From: an uncultured Christensenella sp.
GTDB taxonomy: Bacteria > Bacillota > Clostridia > Christensenellales > Borkfalkiaceae
NCBI GenBank assembly: GCA_905203015.1
Contig: CAJKUC010000003.1
Location: 61,378-125,377 of the forward strand
Length of the DNA stretch: 64,000 nt
Direction: 5' to 3'
Part shown: in pieces, positions 35,698 to 43,915 of the stretch
Layout: the number at the start of each line of letters is the position of its first letter
Numbering within the stretch: the stretch's first letter is position 1
Program-made: the position numbers and the translations under genes
Notes under the pieces: model-generated
Seen by the model: only the letters and a program-made list of their open reading frames with translations
What the model was told of the DNA's origin: nothing
The model's database searches: none

Positions 35698-36912
35698 ATG
35701 GATAATCAATTTTTCTTCGGAAACGGATATGTCGCAAAAGCGGGCGCGCCTGCGGGAAAAAATGCGGCGGAAAGAAATGGGTACGCACACGGAACAAAGG
35801 CGGGATATGTTTCACGCGGGGGCTCGGGGTATATTCCGCGCGGCGCGGAAGCGGGCAATTCGATCGTTTTATCGCCTGCGGAGGCCGAGGAATATTGCGC
35901 TTTCAAACGGCAGAAGAGGGTGGAAGAAGTGCTGGCGGCTCTGAAAAAAACGGTGATTTCGCCCCTGCCCGATCTTTCGCCCGCCGCACTTAAAAAATGC
36001 GCGGAAGAAGCGAAATTAGTGCAATGCTCGGCGGTGCGCGTGCCGCCGAACAAGGCGGCGTTCATGAGAGGCGCACTTTCGGGCAGCGGCGCGGTAACGG
36101 ACTGCGTGGTGGGCGGAAACGGCGAGACGACGGCGAAAGTGAAGAAGTACGAAACGAAGCAGGCGGTTTTAAGCGGCGCGGGGCGGATCACGCTGATTCT
36201 TTCGCCTGCGGCGGTGAAAACGGGGAAATGGGGGGAAGTGAAAAAAGACATAAAAAAGGTGCGGCGCGCGGCGAAAAAACGCCCCGTCATCGTGGCTTTG
36301 CCCGAAGATTTTTCTAAAACGTGCGATACGGCGGTGTGGAAAAAGATCGCGGATCTTACGTCGGATTGCGGCGGGAAATATATCTCCGTTCCCTTTTCGC
36401 AAAGCGTTTTGGGGCTGCGCGCGTTGCTGAAAGACGCCTGCATGCTGGAAGTGACGGGCGTGGAAAACACGGCGGATTTCAAGGCGTTGATCGCGGCGGG
36501 CGCGGAGAGTATCGGCGTTATCGGCGCGGAAAAGATACGCGCCGAACTTTTAAACGAGGCGGAAAATTGTTCGTTCGCCGTGCCCGTTGCGGAATCGTCG
36601 TTTTTTTCTTCCGCTTCCGTACAGGCGGAAAGAGCGGCGTTTACGCCCGCTGCGGCTGCGGGCGCAGGGCAAGACGGCGTATATAGCGAAAAAGGCTATT
36701 TTGCAGAAGCAGAAAAAACGGAAACGGCGAAAACGGAAAGAAGAGAAGAAAAGCGCGAAGCGGCGCAGTTTGGCGTTGACGAAAAAGCGGGCGACAAAAT
36801 TAACACGAACGCGGCGGAATACGGCGGAGAAAGACAACCGGAGGGCGGGGAAAAAACGATCACCGTGAACCGCCCGTTGACGGGAAAAGAGATCGGAGAA
36901 AAAACGACATAG
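35698..36912 (+). CDS. DeoC-fold (deoxyribose-phosphate aldolase-like) protein lacking catalytic residues
   Basis: Residues about 90-290 align with DeoC: ETTAKVKKYETKQAVLSGA matches the family ATTTEVKVFEAKQAIEDGA block, and VKKDIKKV, GVENTADFKALIAAGAESIG match later blocks of the TIM barrel. All three catalytic residues are replaced: Asp102 becomes Thr165 (GRITLIL), the Schiff-base Lys167 becomes Ser230 (KYISVPF) and Lys201 becomes Glu251 (LEVTGV). It also carries an 80-residue glycine/alanine-rich N-terminal extension and a 115-residue charged tail ending KTITVNRPLTGKEIGE. The ATG at 35698 has AAAGGA 10 nt upstream; 35692 is an alternative. The function is unknown; a structural or binding role is inferred. 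Confidence 0.75.
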   Translation: MDNQFFFGNGYVAKAGAPAGKNAAERNGYAHGTKAGYVSRGGSGYIPRGAEAGNSIVLSPAEAEEYCAFKRQKRVEEVLAALKKTVISPLPDLSPAALKKCAEEAKLVQCSAVRVPPNKAAFMRGALSGSGAVTDCVVGGNGETTAKVKKYETKQAVLSGAGRITLILSPAAVKTGKWGEVKKDIKKVRRAAKKRPVIVALPEDFSKTCDTAVWKKIADLTSDCGGKYISVPFSQSVLGLRALLKDACMLEVTGVENTADFKALIAAGAESIGVIGAEKIRAELLNEAENCSFAVPVAESSFFSSASVQAERAAFTPAAAAGAGQDGVYSEKGYFAEAEKTETAKTERREEKREAAQFGVDEKAGDKINTNAAEYGGERQPEGGEKTITVNRPLTGKEIGEKTT

Positions 36913-36920
36913 CGGAAACG

Positions 36921-36962
36921 TTTGCGGCGAAAAGAGGGGAAAAGTGCTTTTTTCGCCGCAAA
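36921..36962 (+). other. 13-bp hairpin upstream of cwlD
   Basis: TTTGCGGCGAAAA (36921-36933) pairs with TTTTCGCCGCAAA (36950-36962). No T tract follows on the plus strand. It could stabilise the 3' end of the preceding mRNA or the 5' end of cwlD. Confidence 0.6.
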
Positions 36963-36982
36963 AAACATATACATAACGAGAG

Positions 36983-37723
36983 ATGAAAAATGACGGAACG
37001 GCGGGAAACGCGGAAAAAAGAAATAAAATTTTCAATATCGTATTCTGTTTTGCGCTTGCGGCGCTGGAAACGGCGGCGTTTTATCTTTGTGTTTCTTCTT
37101 TAAGCGCGCCCGTATCGGCGGCGGAAGAAAAAACGATGAAAATCGTGATCGACGCGGGGCACGGCGGAATCGACGGCGGCGTGACGGGAAAGACTTCGGG
37201 CGTGAAAGAGAGCGATCTGAATCTTGCGATCGCCTATCTTACGGCGGAAAAATTCCGCGACGCGGGATTTGAAATCGTGATGACGAGAAAGACGGAAGAA
37301 GGGCTGTACGGCGCGGCGACGAAAGGCTTTAAAAAGCGGGATATGCAAAAAAGGAAGGAAATTATAGAAGAAGCCCGCCCCGCCGCCGTGATTTCGATTC
37401 ATCAGAATTATTATCCGTCGTCGTTTTCACGCGGCGGGCAGGCTTTTTATTACAAAGGCAACGAACGCGGCGAAATGCTGGCGGAAGATATTCAGCGTTC
37501 GCTGAACGCTTTATATGGCGGGAAAGGCGTGAAAAAACGCGTGAAAGCGTCGGGTGATTTCTTTATGCTTTCCTGTTCGGAATATCCTTCCGCGTTGGTG
37601 GAATGCGGTTTTTTATCGAACGCGAAAGACGAAGCGTTGTTGCTTACCGATTCCTTTCAGAGCGAAATAGCGCAGGCGATCGTTTCGGGCGTGATCGCGT
37701 ATTTTGATGAGGTTTCGGCGTAA
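36983..37723 (+). CDS. cwlD: N-acetylmuramoyl-L-alanine amidase, CwlD-like
   Basis: The protein has an N-terminal membrane or signal helix (about residues 16-46) and an Amidase_3 domain. Zinc ligands are His60 (DAGHGG), Glu76 (KESDLNL) and His140 (SIHQN), and the catalytic Glu207 is in ALVECGF. Size and arrangement (246 residues, no SPOR or cell-wall-binding repeats) match CwlD, which with PdaA makes muramic-delta-lactam in the spore cortex. A vegetative amidase of the same family is possible, but other sporulation genes nearby favour CwlD. The SD is weak. Confidence 0.85.
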   Translation: MKNDGTAGNAEKRNKIFNIVFCFALAALETAAFYLCVSSLSAPVSAAEEKTMKIVIDAGHGGIDGGVTGKTSGVKESDLNLAIAYLTAEKFRDAGFEIVMTRKTEEGLYGAATKGFKKRDMQKRKEIIEEARPAAVISIHQNYYPSSFSRGGQAFYYKGNERGEMLAEDIQRSLNALYGGKGVKKRVKASGDFFMLSCSEYPSALVECGFLSNAKDEALLLTDSFQSEIAQAIVSGVIAYFDEVSA

Positions 37724-37740
37724 AAAAAACAAACAGACCG

Positions 37741-37772
37741 TCGCGCCGTTGCAAGGCGCGGCGATTTTTTTT
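37741..37772 (+). terminator. intrinsic terminator after cwlD
   Basis: CGCGCC (37742-37747) pairs with GGCGCG (37755-37760), followed by GCGA and a run of T residues to 37772. Confidence 0.85.
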
Positions 37773-37791
37773 CCGCGCGTGCCGCAAACGC

Positions 37792-37820
37792 TTGTTTTTC
37801 CTCGCGAAATATGCTAAAAT
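37792..37820 (+). promoter_or_regulatory. sigma-A promoter for mrnC-rlmB
   Basis: TTGTTT (37792-37797), 17 bp and TAAAAT (37815-37820) lie just downstream of the cwlD terminator and about 40 bp before mrnC. Confidence 0.7.
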
Positions 37821-37857
37821 ATACTTCGTATATCATAGATGTTTATCGGGAAAGAAC

Positions 37858-38274
37858 ATGCAGAAAGAAGAAGCGTTGAAAATTCATCCCGTGGCGCTGG
37901 CGTTCGTCGGCGACGCGGTGTATTCACTGTACGTACGGGAAAAACTCGTGAAAGAAGCGAACGAATCTCCCGGCGTATATCAGCGCGCGGCAGGTGCGGC
38001 GGTATCCGCGAAAGGGCAGAACGCGCTGATCGAAAAGGTGCGGGATTCGTTCACGGAAGAAGAAGCGGATATTTTCCGCAGGGCGAGAAACGCGAAAAAG
38101 GGTACGAAGGCGAAAAGCGCGTCAGTTGCCGAATACAATCGTTCTACGGGGATCGAAGCGGTGATCGGGTATTTGTATCTCACGGAAAATCACGCGCGGG
38201 TGAGAGAAATTTTGGAAAAAATCGACGTTTCCGTACAAGACGGGCGCGTGGAAAGAAAGGAGTTTAAGCCGTGA
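37858..38274 (+). CDS. mrnC: Mini-ribonuclease 3
   Basis: MrnC is an RNase III catalytic domain without the RNA-binding domain; it matures 23S rRNA. The active-site Asp19 (AFVGDAVYSLYVRE) and Glu100 (TGIEAVIGYLYL) are present in 138 residues. I start at the ATG at 37858; the frame continues upstream, but that part contains the promoter. The SD GGGAAAG is weak. It overlaps rlmB by 4 nt (GTGA). Confidence 0.95.
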   Translation: MQKEEALKIHPVALAFVGDAVYSLYVREKLVKEANESPGVYQRAAGAAVSAKGQNALIEKVRDSFTEEEADIFRRARNAKKGTKAKSASVAEYNRSTGIEAVIGYLYLTENHARVREILEKIDVSVQDGRVERKEFKP

Positions 38275-38987
38275 AAACAGAAGGAAGAAACGCCGTGCTC
38301 GAATTGATCGGCGCGGGAAAAAATATCGATAAAATTCTGATGGAAAAAGGCGGAAAAGGATCTCTTTCCGTAATTTTCGCTGAGGCGCGCAATCGCGGCA
38401 TACGCGTGCAGTACGTGGATAAATCCGTGCTGGATAAAGAGAGCGAAACGGGCAGGCATCAGGGCGTGATCGCGCTCACCACCGATTACGAATATTTCGA
38501 TATCGACGAAATCATCGCGGAAAAACGCGACGAAAAAGGCGGCTTCGTTATTCTTTGCGACGGCGTGGAGGACGTGCACAACCTCGGCAGTATTCTGCGT
38601 GTGGCGGAGTGTGCGGGCGCCGACGGCGTGGTGATCACGAAGGCGGGCTGCGCGCCCGTGAACGAAAGCGTGATCCGTATTTCCGCGGGCGCGGCGGAGC
38701 ACGTGAAAGTGGCGCGCGTATCCAATCTTCGCGTGGCGATCGACGCGTTGAAGAAGACCGGATACTGGCTGTATGCGCTGGAAGCGGGGGAAGAGGATAT
38801 TTATTCGCAGGATTTCACGGGCAATGTAGCCCTCGTGATCGGCGGCGAAGATTGCGGCGTAAGAAAGATCACGCGCTCGCTTTGCGATAAAATCGTATCG
38901 TTGCCGCTGAAAGGCAACGTCAATTCGCTGAACGCTTCCGTCGCGCTCGGCATCGCCGCGTACGAAGTGCTTCGTCAGAGGAGATAA
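38271..38987 (+). CDS. rlmB: 23S rRNA (guanosine-2'-O)-methyltransferase RlmB (SpoU family)
   Basis: This SPOUT methyltransferase acts on G2251 of 23S rRNA in E. coli. It has an N-terminal substrate-binding domain (MKTEGRNAVLELI) and the knot motifs NLGSILRVAECAGADGV, LVIGGEDCGV and LPLKGNVNSLNASVA. It starts at GTG (38271) overlapping the mrnC stop, with AAAGGAG 8 nt upstream. The order mrnC-rlmB-sigH matches B. subtilis apart from the missing yacP. Confidence 0.95.
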   Translation: MKTEGRNAVLELIGAGKNIDKILMEKGGKGSLSVIFAEARNRGIRVQYVDKSVLDKESETGRHQGVIALTTDYEYFDIDEIIAEKRDEKGGFVILCDGVEDVHNLGSILRVAECAGADGVVITKAGCAPVNESVIRISAGAAEHVKVARVSNLRVAIDALKKTGYWLYALEAGEEDIYSQDFTGNVALVIGGEDCGVRKITRSLCDKIVSLPLKGNVNSLNASVALGIAAYEVLRQRR

Positions 38988-39130
38988 AGGCTTTTTCAGA
39001 ATCGGCGGGAGAAAATAACCCGCGTTGAAAACGTTCGGAAAAAACGCAAAAAAAACGTTTCCGGAACGAAAAAACGAACGACGGGCGGAACGGACGGGAA
39101 CGACGATCGGAATAAAACGGCGGAACGGGT

Positions 39131-39724
39131 ATGGCGGAAGAAACGAGAGAAGACGATTCGCTTGCAAAAGCGGCGCAGAAAGGCGATAAAACGGCGGAAG
39201 AAGAATTGCTTCGCAGGTATGCGGGGCTGGTGCGCGCCGCCGCGCGGCAGTATTTTTTGCAGGGCGGGGAAACGGAAGATCTGATTCAGGAAGGCATGAT
39301 CGGGCTGTACGGTGCGATCCGCGATTTTAAAAAGGAAAAGAACGGTTCGTTTAAAAATTTTGCTTACGTCTGCGTAACGCACCGGATTTTAGACGCCGTA
39401 CGTTCGTCGGCGAAAAAAAGAAATTCGCCGCTCAATTCGTCGGTGCCGTTATTCGCCGCAGAGGGCGTTATCTTTGAGGACGATCCACTGGATCGTATGA
39501 TACGCGTAGAAAACAACCGCGAATTTATCGGAAAGATGACGGGTGTGCTTTCGGACCTGGAATACCGAGTGACGACGATGTATGTAGACGGATTTTCCGT
39601 GTCGGAAATCTGCGAGGCGACGGGAAAAACGCCGAAAAGCGTAGACAACGCCCTGCAACGAAGCAAGAAAAAACTGACGGGATCGTTTAAAGAGGAAGCG
39701 GCGGAAAAGGCGCGGAAGAAATAA
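39131..39724 (+). CDS. sigH: RNA polymerase sigma factor SigH (Spo0H type)
   Basis: SigH directs early sporulation and transition-state genes. The protein has sigma region 2 (EDLIQEGMIGLYGAIRDF) and the short region 2.4/linker FKNFAYVCVTHRILDAV followed by NSPLNSSVPL, very like B. subtilis SigH. The C-terminal region 4 helix-turn-helix (GFSVSEICEATGKTPKSVDN) follows. 197 residues is slightly short. It follows mrnC and rlmB, the conserved location of sigH, which supports the assignment over an ECF sigma. The SD is weak, GGAACGGG. Confidence 0.88.
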   Translation: MAEETREDDSLAKAAQKGDKTAEEELLRRYAGLVRAAARQYFLQGGETEDLIQEGMIGLYGAIRDFKKEKNGSFKNFAYVCVTHRILDAVRSSAKKRNSPLNSSVPLFAAEGVIFEDDPLDRMIRVENNREFIGKMTGVLSDLEYRVTTMYVDGFSVSEICEATGKTPKSVDNALQRSKKKLTGSFKEEAAEKARKK

Positions 39725-39854
39725 TCGCGAAGAAAAAAACGCAGCAGAACATTGCGCGGATTACGAGGAAAGCGCGGCGGCGCGGCAAAAACGCGCGCGG
39801 AAAGCCGAAAGAGAGAAAGAACGGAAGAAAAAATACGGGAGGCAAAGGAAACAC

Positions 39855-41729
39855 ATGGCGTATCAGGCGTTATACAGAACGTTTCGTCCGAAAACGTTGG
39901 ACGACGTGGTGCGGCAGGAACATATCGTCACCATTTTAAAGCACCAGATCGAAACGGGTAAAATCGGGCACGCGTATTTGTTTTGCGGCCCGCGCGGCAC
40001 GGGCAAAACGAGTATCGCGAAAATTTTCGCTTCGGCGATCAACTGCGAATCGCCCGTGAACGGTTCGGCGTGCGGCAAATGTCCCACGTGCAAAGCCCTC
40101 GCGGAAAAGGGAAATCTGGATATTACGGAAATCGACGCGGCATCCAACAACGGCGTGGACGAAATGCGCGATCTGCGCGAAAAGGTGCAGTATCCGCCCG
40201 TCGCGGGGAAATACAAAGTGTACATCGTAGACGAAGTGCATATGCTTTCTGCAGGGGCGTTCAATGCGCTTTTGAAAACGCTGGAAGAGCCGCCCGCTCA
40301 CGCCGTGTTTATTCTCGCTACGACGGAAGCGCAGAAAATTCCCGCCACCATTCTTTCCCGTTGCATGCGTTTCGATTTCAAACTGATCCCGCAAAAAGAT
40401 CTGGAAGAACGGCTGAAATACGTGCTGAAATCGGTGGGGAAAGAATACGAAGAAGAAGCCGTCGCCGCGCTGGCGCGGGCAGGTGCGGGAAGCATGCGCG
40501 ATATGCTCTCGCTCGCCGATCCGTGCGTTTCGTATTCCGAAGGAAAACTTACCTATGCCGACGTGACGGCGGTGCTCGGCAACGCGGATTTCACCGTAAC
40601 GGCGGATCTTTGCTCGGCGATTCTTCGCGGAGAAAGCGGAAAAGCGATCGAGAGCGTGGAAAGCGTGCTGGCGGAAGGAAAGAGCGTGGCGCTTTTAATC
40701 AAGGATATATTGCAGTTTTTCAACGGCTGCGCGGTGGCGAAATCGTGCGCGCACGGGGAAAAGATTCTGCTTCTGCCCGAAGATCGGTACGCGCTTTTAA
40801 AAAAGGCGGCGAAGATCGCGGACGATCGCGCGTTGGTGCGCGCTCTGGAAATTTTTGCCGCGGCGGAAAGCGATTGCCGATACACCACTACGCCGAAGAT
40901 CACGTTGGAAACCGCCGTATTGAAAGCCTCTATGGTGCGCGAAGACGAAGATATTTCCGCTTTGATCGCACGGATAGAAGCGCTGGAAAAGGCGTTGAAA
41001 GACGGGGCGGCGGCGCGCGGAAATTCCGCCGGGGCTTCCGTGCCCGTTTCCGCAGCCGCTTCGCAGGATAAAAACGCGGGGGATTTCACCGATCGGGCTG
41101 CCGGAACTATCGCGGCGGGAAGCAAAAAAAGCGCGCCCGTATCTTCCGCCCCCCTGTGTGCTCCGACGTCTGCTTCTGCGAAGTCTGCCGTAAAGGCGGG
41201 AAGCGCCTCGGGATACGAAGAGGAGATTCCGCCCGACGAGAACGAAACGGGCGGAAACGTATATTTCGATTCCGATTATATCCGCGAGGAAAGGAAAAAC
41301 GAAGCGAAAAGCAATGCGGCGCAAACATCGGCGGGGGCGTTTTCTCCGTTCGGCGAAACGGCGGAAAAGCCCGTAAAACAGAGCGCGTCCGCGCCGAACG
41401 ATCCGAGCCTTACGGGCAACGCGAAAGTGACGTTCGGAAAGTTTCTGCGTTCGCTCCGCGCCGTGGGCAACGGCGTGCTTTTCACGATCTGCATGGATAT
41501 GGAAAGCGAATTCGAGAACGGAACGTTCGTTTTGTATACAACGAAAGAAACTCTTCTGAACACGTTGAAACGCGAGACGAATTACCCCGTGGTGCAGAAC
41601 GCTCTGGCGAAAATCGGCATTACCGATTTCGATCTGCGGCTGAAAGGAAAGGCGAAAGACGATACGAAGCGTGCGATCGACGAAATCAAAGAAAAATTTT
41701 CCGATGTGAAAATAGAAGAAAAAGCATAG
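39855..41729 (+). CDS. dnaX: DNA polymerase III subunit gamma/tau
   Basis: DnaX is the clamp-loader ATPase. Walker A GPRGTGKT is at residues 45-52, the zinc cysteines are C64, C73, C76 and C79, and the DEVH box is at residues 126-129. After about residue 370 comes a low-complexity alanine/serine/lysine-rich linker and a C-terminal domain of about 100 residues that would bind the polymerase (tau). An A7 tract at 41124-41130 sits in the linker; loss of one A would stop translation at 41193 and give a gamma-sized product. GGGAGGCAAAGG precedes the ATG. dnaX-ybaB-recR is a conserved cluster. Confidence 0.97.
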   Translation: MAYQALYRTFRPKTLDDVVRQEHIVTILKHQIETGKIGHAYLFCGPRGTGKTSIAKIFASAINCESPVNGSACGKCPTCKALAEKGNLDITEIDAASNNGVDEMRDLREKVQYPPVAGKYKVYIVDEVHMLSAGAFNALLKTLEEPPAHAVFILATTEAQKIPATILSRCMRFDFKLIPQKDLEERLKYVLKSVGKEYEEEAVAALARAGAGSMRDMLSLADPCVSYSEGKLTYADVTAVLGNADFTVTADLCSAILRGESGKAIESVESVLAEGKSVALLIKDILQFFNGCAVAKSCAHGEKILLLPEDRYALLKKAAKIADDRALVRALEIFAAAESDCRYTTTPKITLETAVLKASMVREDEDISALIARIEALEKALKDGAAARGNSAGASVPVSAAASQDKNAGDFTDRAAGTIAAGSKKSAPVSSAPLCAPTSASAKSAVKAGSASGYEEEIPPDENETGGNVYFDSDYIREERKNEAKSNAAQTSAGAFSPFGETAEKPVKQSASAPNDPSLTGNAKVTFGKFLRSLRAVGNGVLFTICMDMESEFENGTFVLYTTKETLLNTLKRETNYPVVQNALAKIGITDFDLRLKGKAKDDTKRAIDEIKEKFSDVKIEEKA

Positions 41730-41763
41730 ATAAACGAAAAAATACGAAGAGAGGTATGAAAAA

Positions 41764-42090
41764 ATGGCAGGATTCGGCGGCGGAAACATGCAGAATTTAA
41801 TGCGGCAGGCGCAGAAGATGCAGGAAGAGATGCAAAAGACGGCGGAAATGCTGAACGATTGGGAAATCGTAGGCACGAGCGCGGGCGAAGCGGTGGTGGT
41901 GTATATGAACGCCAAAAAGATCATCAACGGCATCGAACTGGACGAAAGCGTGGTGGATCCCACCGACGTGGAAATGCTGGAAGATCTGATTATGGCGGCG
42001 ATCAACGACGGATATTCCAAAGCCGATAAAGTGTACGAGGAAAAAATGGGCAAATACGGCAATATGGGCGGACTCGGGGGCATGCTTTAA
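41764..42090 (+). CDS. ybaB: YbaB/EbfC nucleoid-associated protein
   Basis: This small dimeric DNA-binding protein has an N-terminal helix rich in methionine and glutamine (NLMRQAQKMQEEMQKT) and the core EAVVVYMNAKKIINGIELD. The 108-residue length and the dnaX-ybaB-recR context are typical. GAGAGG is the SD. Its stop shares one base with the recR start (TAATG). Confidence 0.96.
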   Translation: MAGFGGGNMQNLMRQAQKMQEEMQKTAEMLNDWEIVGTSAGEAVVVYMNAKKIINGIELDESVVDPTDVEMLEDLIMAAINDGYSKADKVYEEKMGKYGNMGGLGGML

Positions 42091-42683
42091 TGGACGTTTT
42101 TATCGAGCCGATCGGCAGGTTGATCAACGAATTTTCCCGCTTGCCGGGCGTGGGAAAAAAAACGGCGCAACGGTATGCCTATAAAGTGGTGGATATGACG
42201 GAAACGGAAGCGCGCGCTTTCGCGGAAGCCATTCTCAACGTGAAAAAGAAAGTGCGCTATTGTAAAATCTGCGGTAATTTCACGGAAGACGACGTATGCG
42301 AAATCTGCAAACGCCGCGATCCGTCGCAGATCTGCGTGGTGAAAGATCCGCGCGACGTTTCGGCGATCGAAAAACTGCACGAATTCAAAGGCGTGTATCA
42401 CGTGCTTCACGGCGTGATCGATCCGATGGAGGGCGTGGGGCCGAACGATATACGTATCCGCGAACTGCTGGCGAGAATCGGCGAAGGAAACGTGAAAGAA
42501 GTGATTATCGCCACGAACCCCGACGTATCGGGCGACGCTACGGCGATGTACCTCGCGCGGCTGATCAATCCGCTCGGCGTGAAGGTGACGAGGCTTGCGC
42601 ACGGGATTCCCGTGGGATCGGAAATCGAATTTACCGACGACGTTACGCTTTCCCGCGCGTTCGTGGAAAGAAACACGATCTGA
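42090..42683 (+). CDS. recR: recombination protein RecR
   Basis: RecR works with RecF and RecO to load RecA at gaps. It has an N-terminal helix-hairpin-helix (FSRLPGVGKKTAQRYA), a C4 zinc finger with C58, C61, C70 and C73, and a Toprim domain starting near VYHVLHGVIDPMEGVGP. 197 residues is normal. The 1-nt overlap with ybaB implies coupled translation. Confidence 0.97.
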   Translation: MDVFIEPIGRLINEFSRLPGVGKKTAQRYAYKVVDMTETEARAFAEAILNVKKKVRYCKICGNFTEDDVCEICKRRDPSQICVVKDPRDVSAIEKLHEFKGVYHVLHGVIDPMEGVGPNDIRIRELLARIGEGNVKEVIIATNPDVSGDATAMYLARLINPLGVKVTRLAHGIPVGSEIEFTDDVTLSRAFVERNTI

Positions 42684-42746
42684 AAAAATGCGATCGCCGA
42701 GCGGAACAAGCGGAAAGGCGCCGCAATAACACAGAAAACAATGCAT

Positions 42747-42761
42747 GCGGCGGGAAGCCGC
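42747..42761 (+). other. small hairpin directly before the gpsA SD
   Basis: GCGGC (42747-42751) and GCCGC (42757-42761) flank a 5-nt loop, and the SD AAAAGGAG begins at 42763. Confidence 0.4.
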
Positions 42762-42776
42762 GAAAAGGAGAAAACA

Positions 42777-43763
42777 ATGAAAATATCCGTACTCGGATGC
42801 GGACGATGGGGATCTTTTATAGGCTGGTATCTGGCAACGCACGGGCATGAAGTGTGCCTGTGGGGACCGGAGGGCGGCGAGGCGTACGAGGTGCTGAAAG
42901 AGACGGGAAAAAACGAATACGTCAGCCTCGATAAGCGGATTACGCTTACGTGCGATCTGAAAGAGGCTCTTGATTTTGCCGATACATCGATTATTTCCAT
43001 TCCCTCGCAGGCGGTGCGCGGGTTTATGCAGAAAATCGAGGACCTCGGAGGTCTGGAAAGAACGTTCGTGCTCTGCATGAAGGGGATCGAAGTGGCTACG
43101 GGGTGCAGGCTTTCGGAAGTGCTGATCGAAACGGGCGTGAAAAAGGAAAATATCGCCGTATGGGTGGGACCCGGGCATATTCAGGCGTTTACGCAGGGGA
43201 TCCCCAACTGCATGGTGATCGATTCGTATTCGGATACGCTGAAAAAACGGCTTTGCGAAGAATTCGGCTCGTCGCTGATCAGATTTTATCTCGGCGAAGA
43301 TATTATCGGTACGGAAGTGGGCGCGGCGGCGAAAAACGTGATGGGAATCGTGGCGGGTATGCTCGACGGCTGCGGCTATGCCGCGCTGAAAGGCGCGTTG
43401 ATGGCGCGCGGCGCAAGAGAAGTGGCGCGGTTGATCAAAGCCATGGGCGGGAACGAACTTTCCGCATACGGGCTCGCGCATCTCGGCGATTACGAAGCCA
43501 CGTTGTTTTCGCCTTATTCGCACAACCGCGCGTACGGTGAATCGATCGTTTCGGGGCGCATCTTCGAGAAACTCGCCGAGGGCGTGCCCACGGCGGGAGC
43601 GCTGAAAAAACTCGGCGAAAAATACGGCGTGGATCTGCCGATTACGAACGTGGTGTACGAAATCTGCTATGAAAAGAGCGAAAACGAAACGGGCAGGGAA
43701 AAAGCCCTCCGCCTTCTGGAACGGCTGTTTTCCCGCGATACAAAGAGCGAATTTTACGCCTGA
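42777..43763 (+). CDS. gpsA: NAD(P)-dependent glycerol-3-phosphate dehydrogenase, divergent GpsA
   Basis: GpsA reduces dihydroxyacetone phosphate to sn-glycerol-3-phosphate for lipid synthesis. The Rossmann start MKISVLGCGRWGS and the catalytic region EVGAAAKNVMGIVAGM with its lysine fit. Several usually invariant blocks differ: VGPGHIQAFTQGIP replaces the SGPSFA form, and LAHLGDYEATLFS replaces LAGLGDLVLT. I start at the ATG at 42777 (328 residues), with AAAAGGAG 6 nt upstream. A relative of GpsA with altered specificity cannot be excluded. Confidence 0.82.
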   Translation: MKISVLGCGRWGSFIGWYLATHGHEVCLWGPEGGEAYEVLKETGKNEYVSLDKRITLTCDLKEALDFADTSIISIPSQAVRGFMQKIEDLGGLERTFVLCMKGIEVATGCRLSEVLIETGVKKENIAVWVGPGHIQAFTQGIPNCMVIDSYSDTLKKRLCEEFGSSLIRFYLGEDIIGTEVGAAAKNVMGIVAGMLDGCGYAALKGALMARGAREVARLIKAMGGNELSAYGLAHLGDYEATLFSPYSHNRAYGESIVSGRIFEKLAEGVPTAGALKKLGEKYGVDLPITNVVYEICYEKSENETGREKALRLLERLFSRDTKSEFYA

Positions 43764-43857
43764 CGGCGCAGGACGAGGCAAAACGAAAAGGCGGAAATAC
43801 GCATAAGAATTATACGACAGCGGAGAAAACGCCGCCGGAAATCATATTTACGAATAC

Positions 43858-43898
43858 AAAAAACGTTCCGTATCGTGAAAAGATACGGAACGTTTTTT
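43858..43898. terminator. bidirectional terminator between gpsA and the convergent membrane-protein gene
   Basis: A 17-bp perfect stem (43858-43874 with 43882-43898), starting with six A and ending with six T, serves both strands. Confidence 0.95.
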
Positions 43899-43915
43899 AT
43901 CTGCCGATTTATGTT

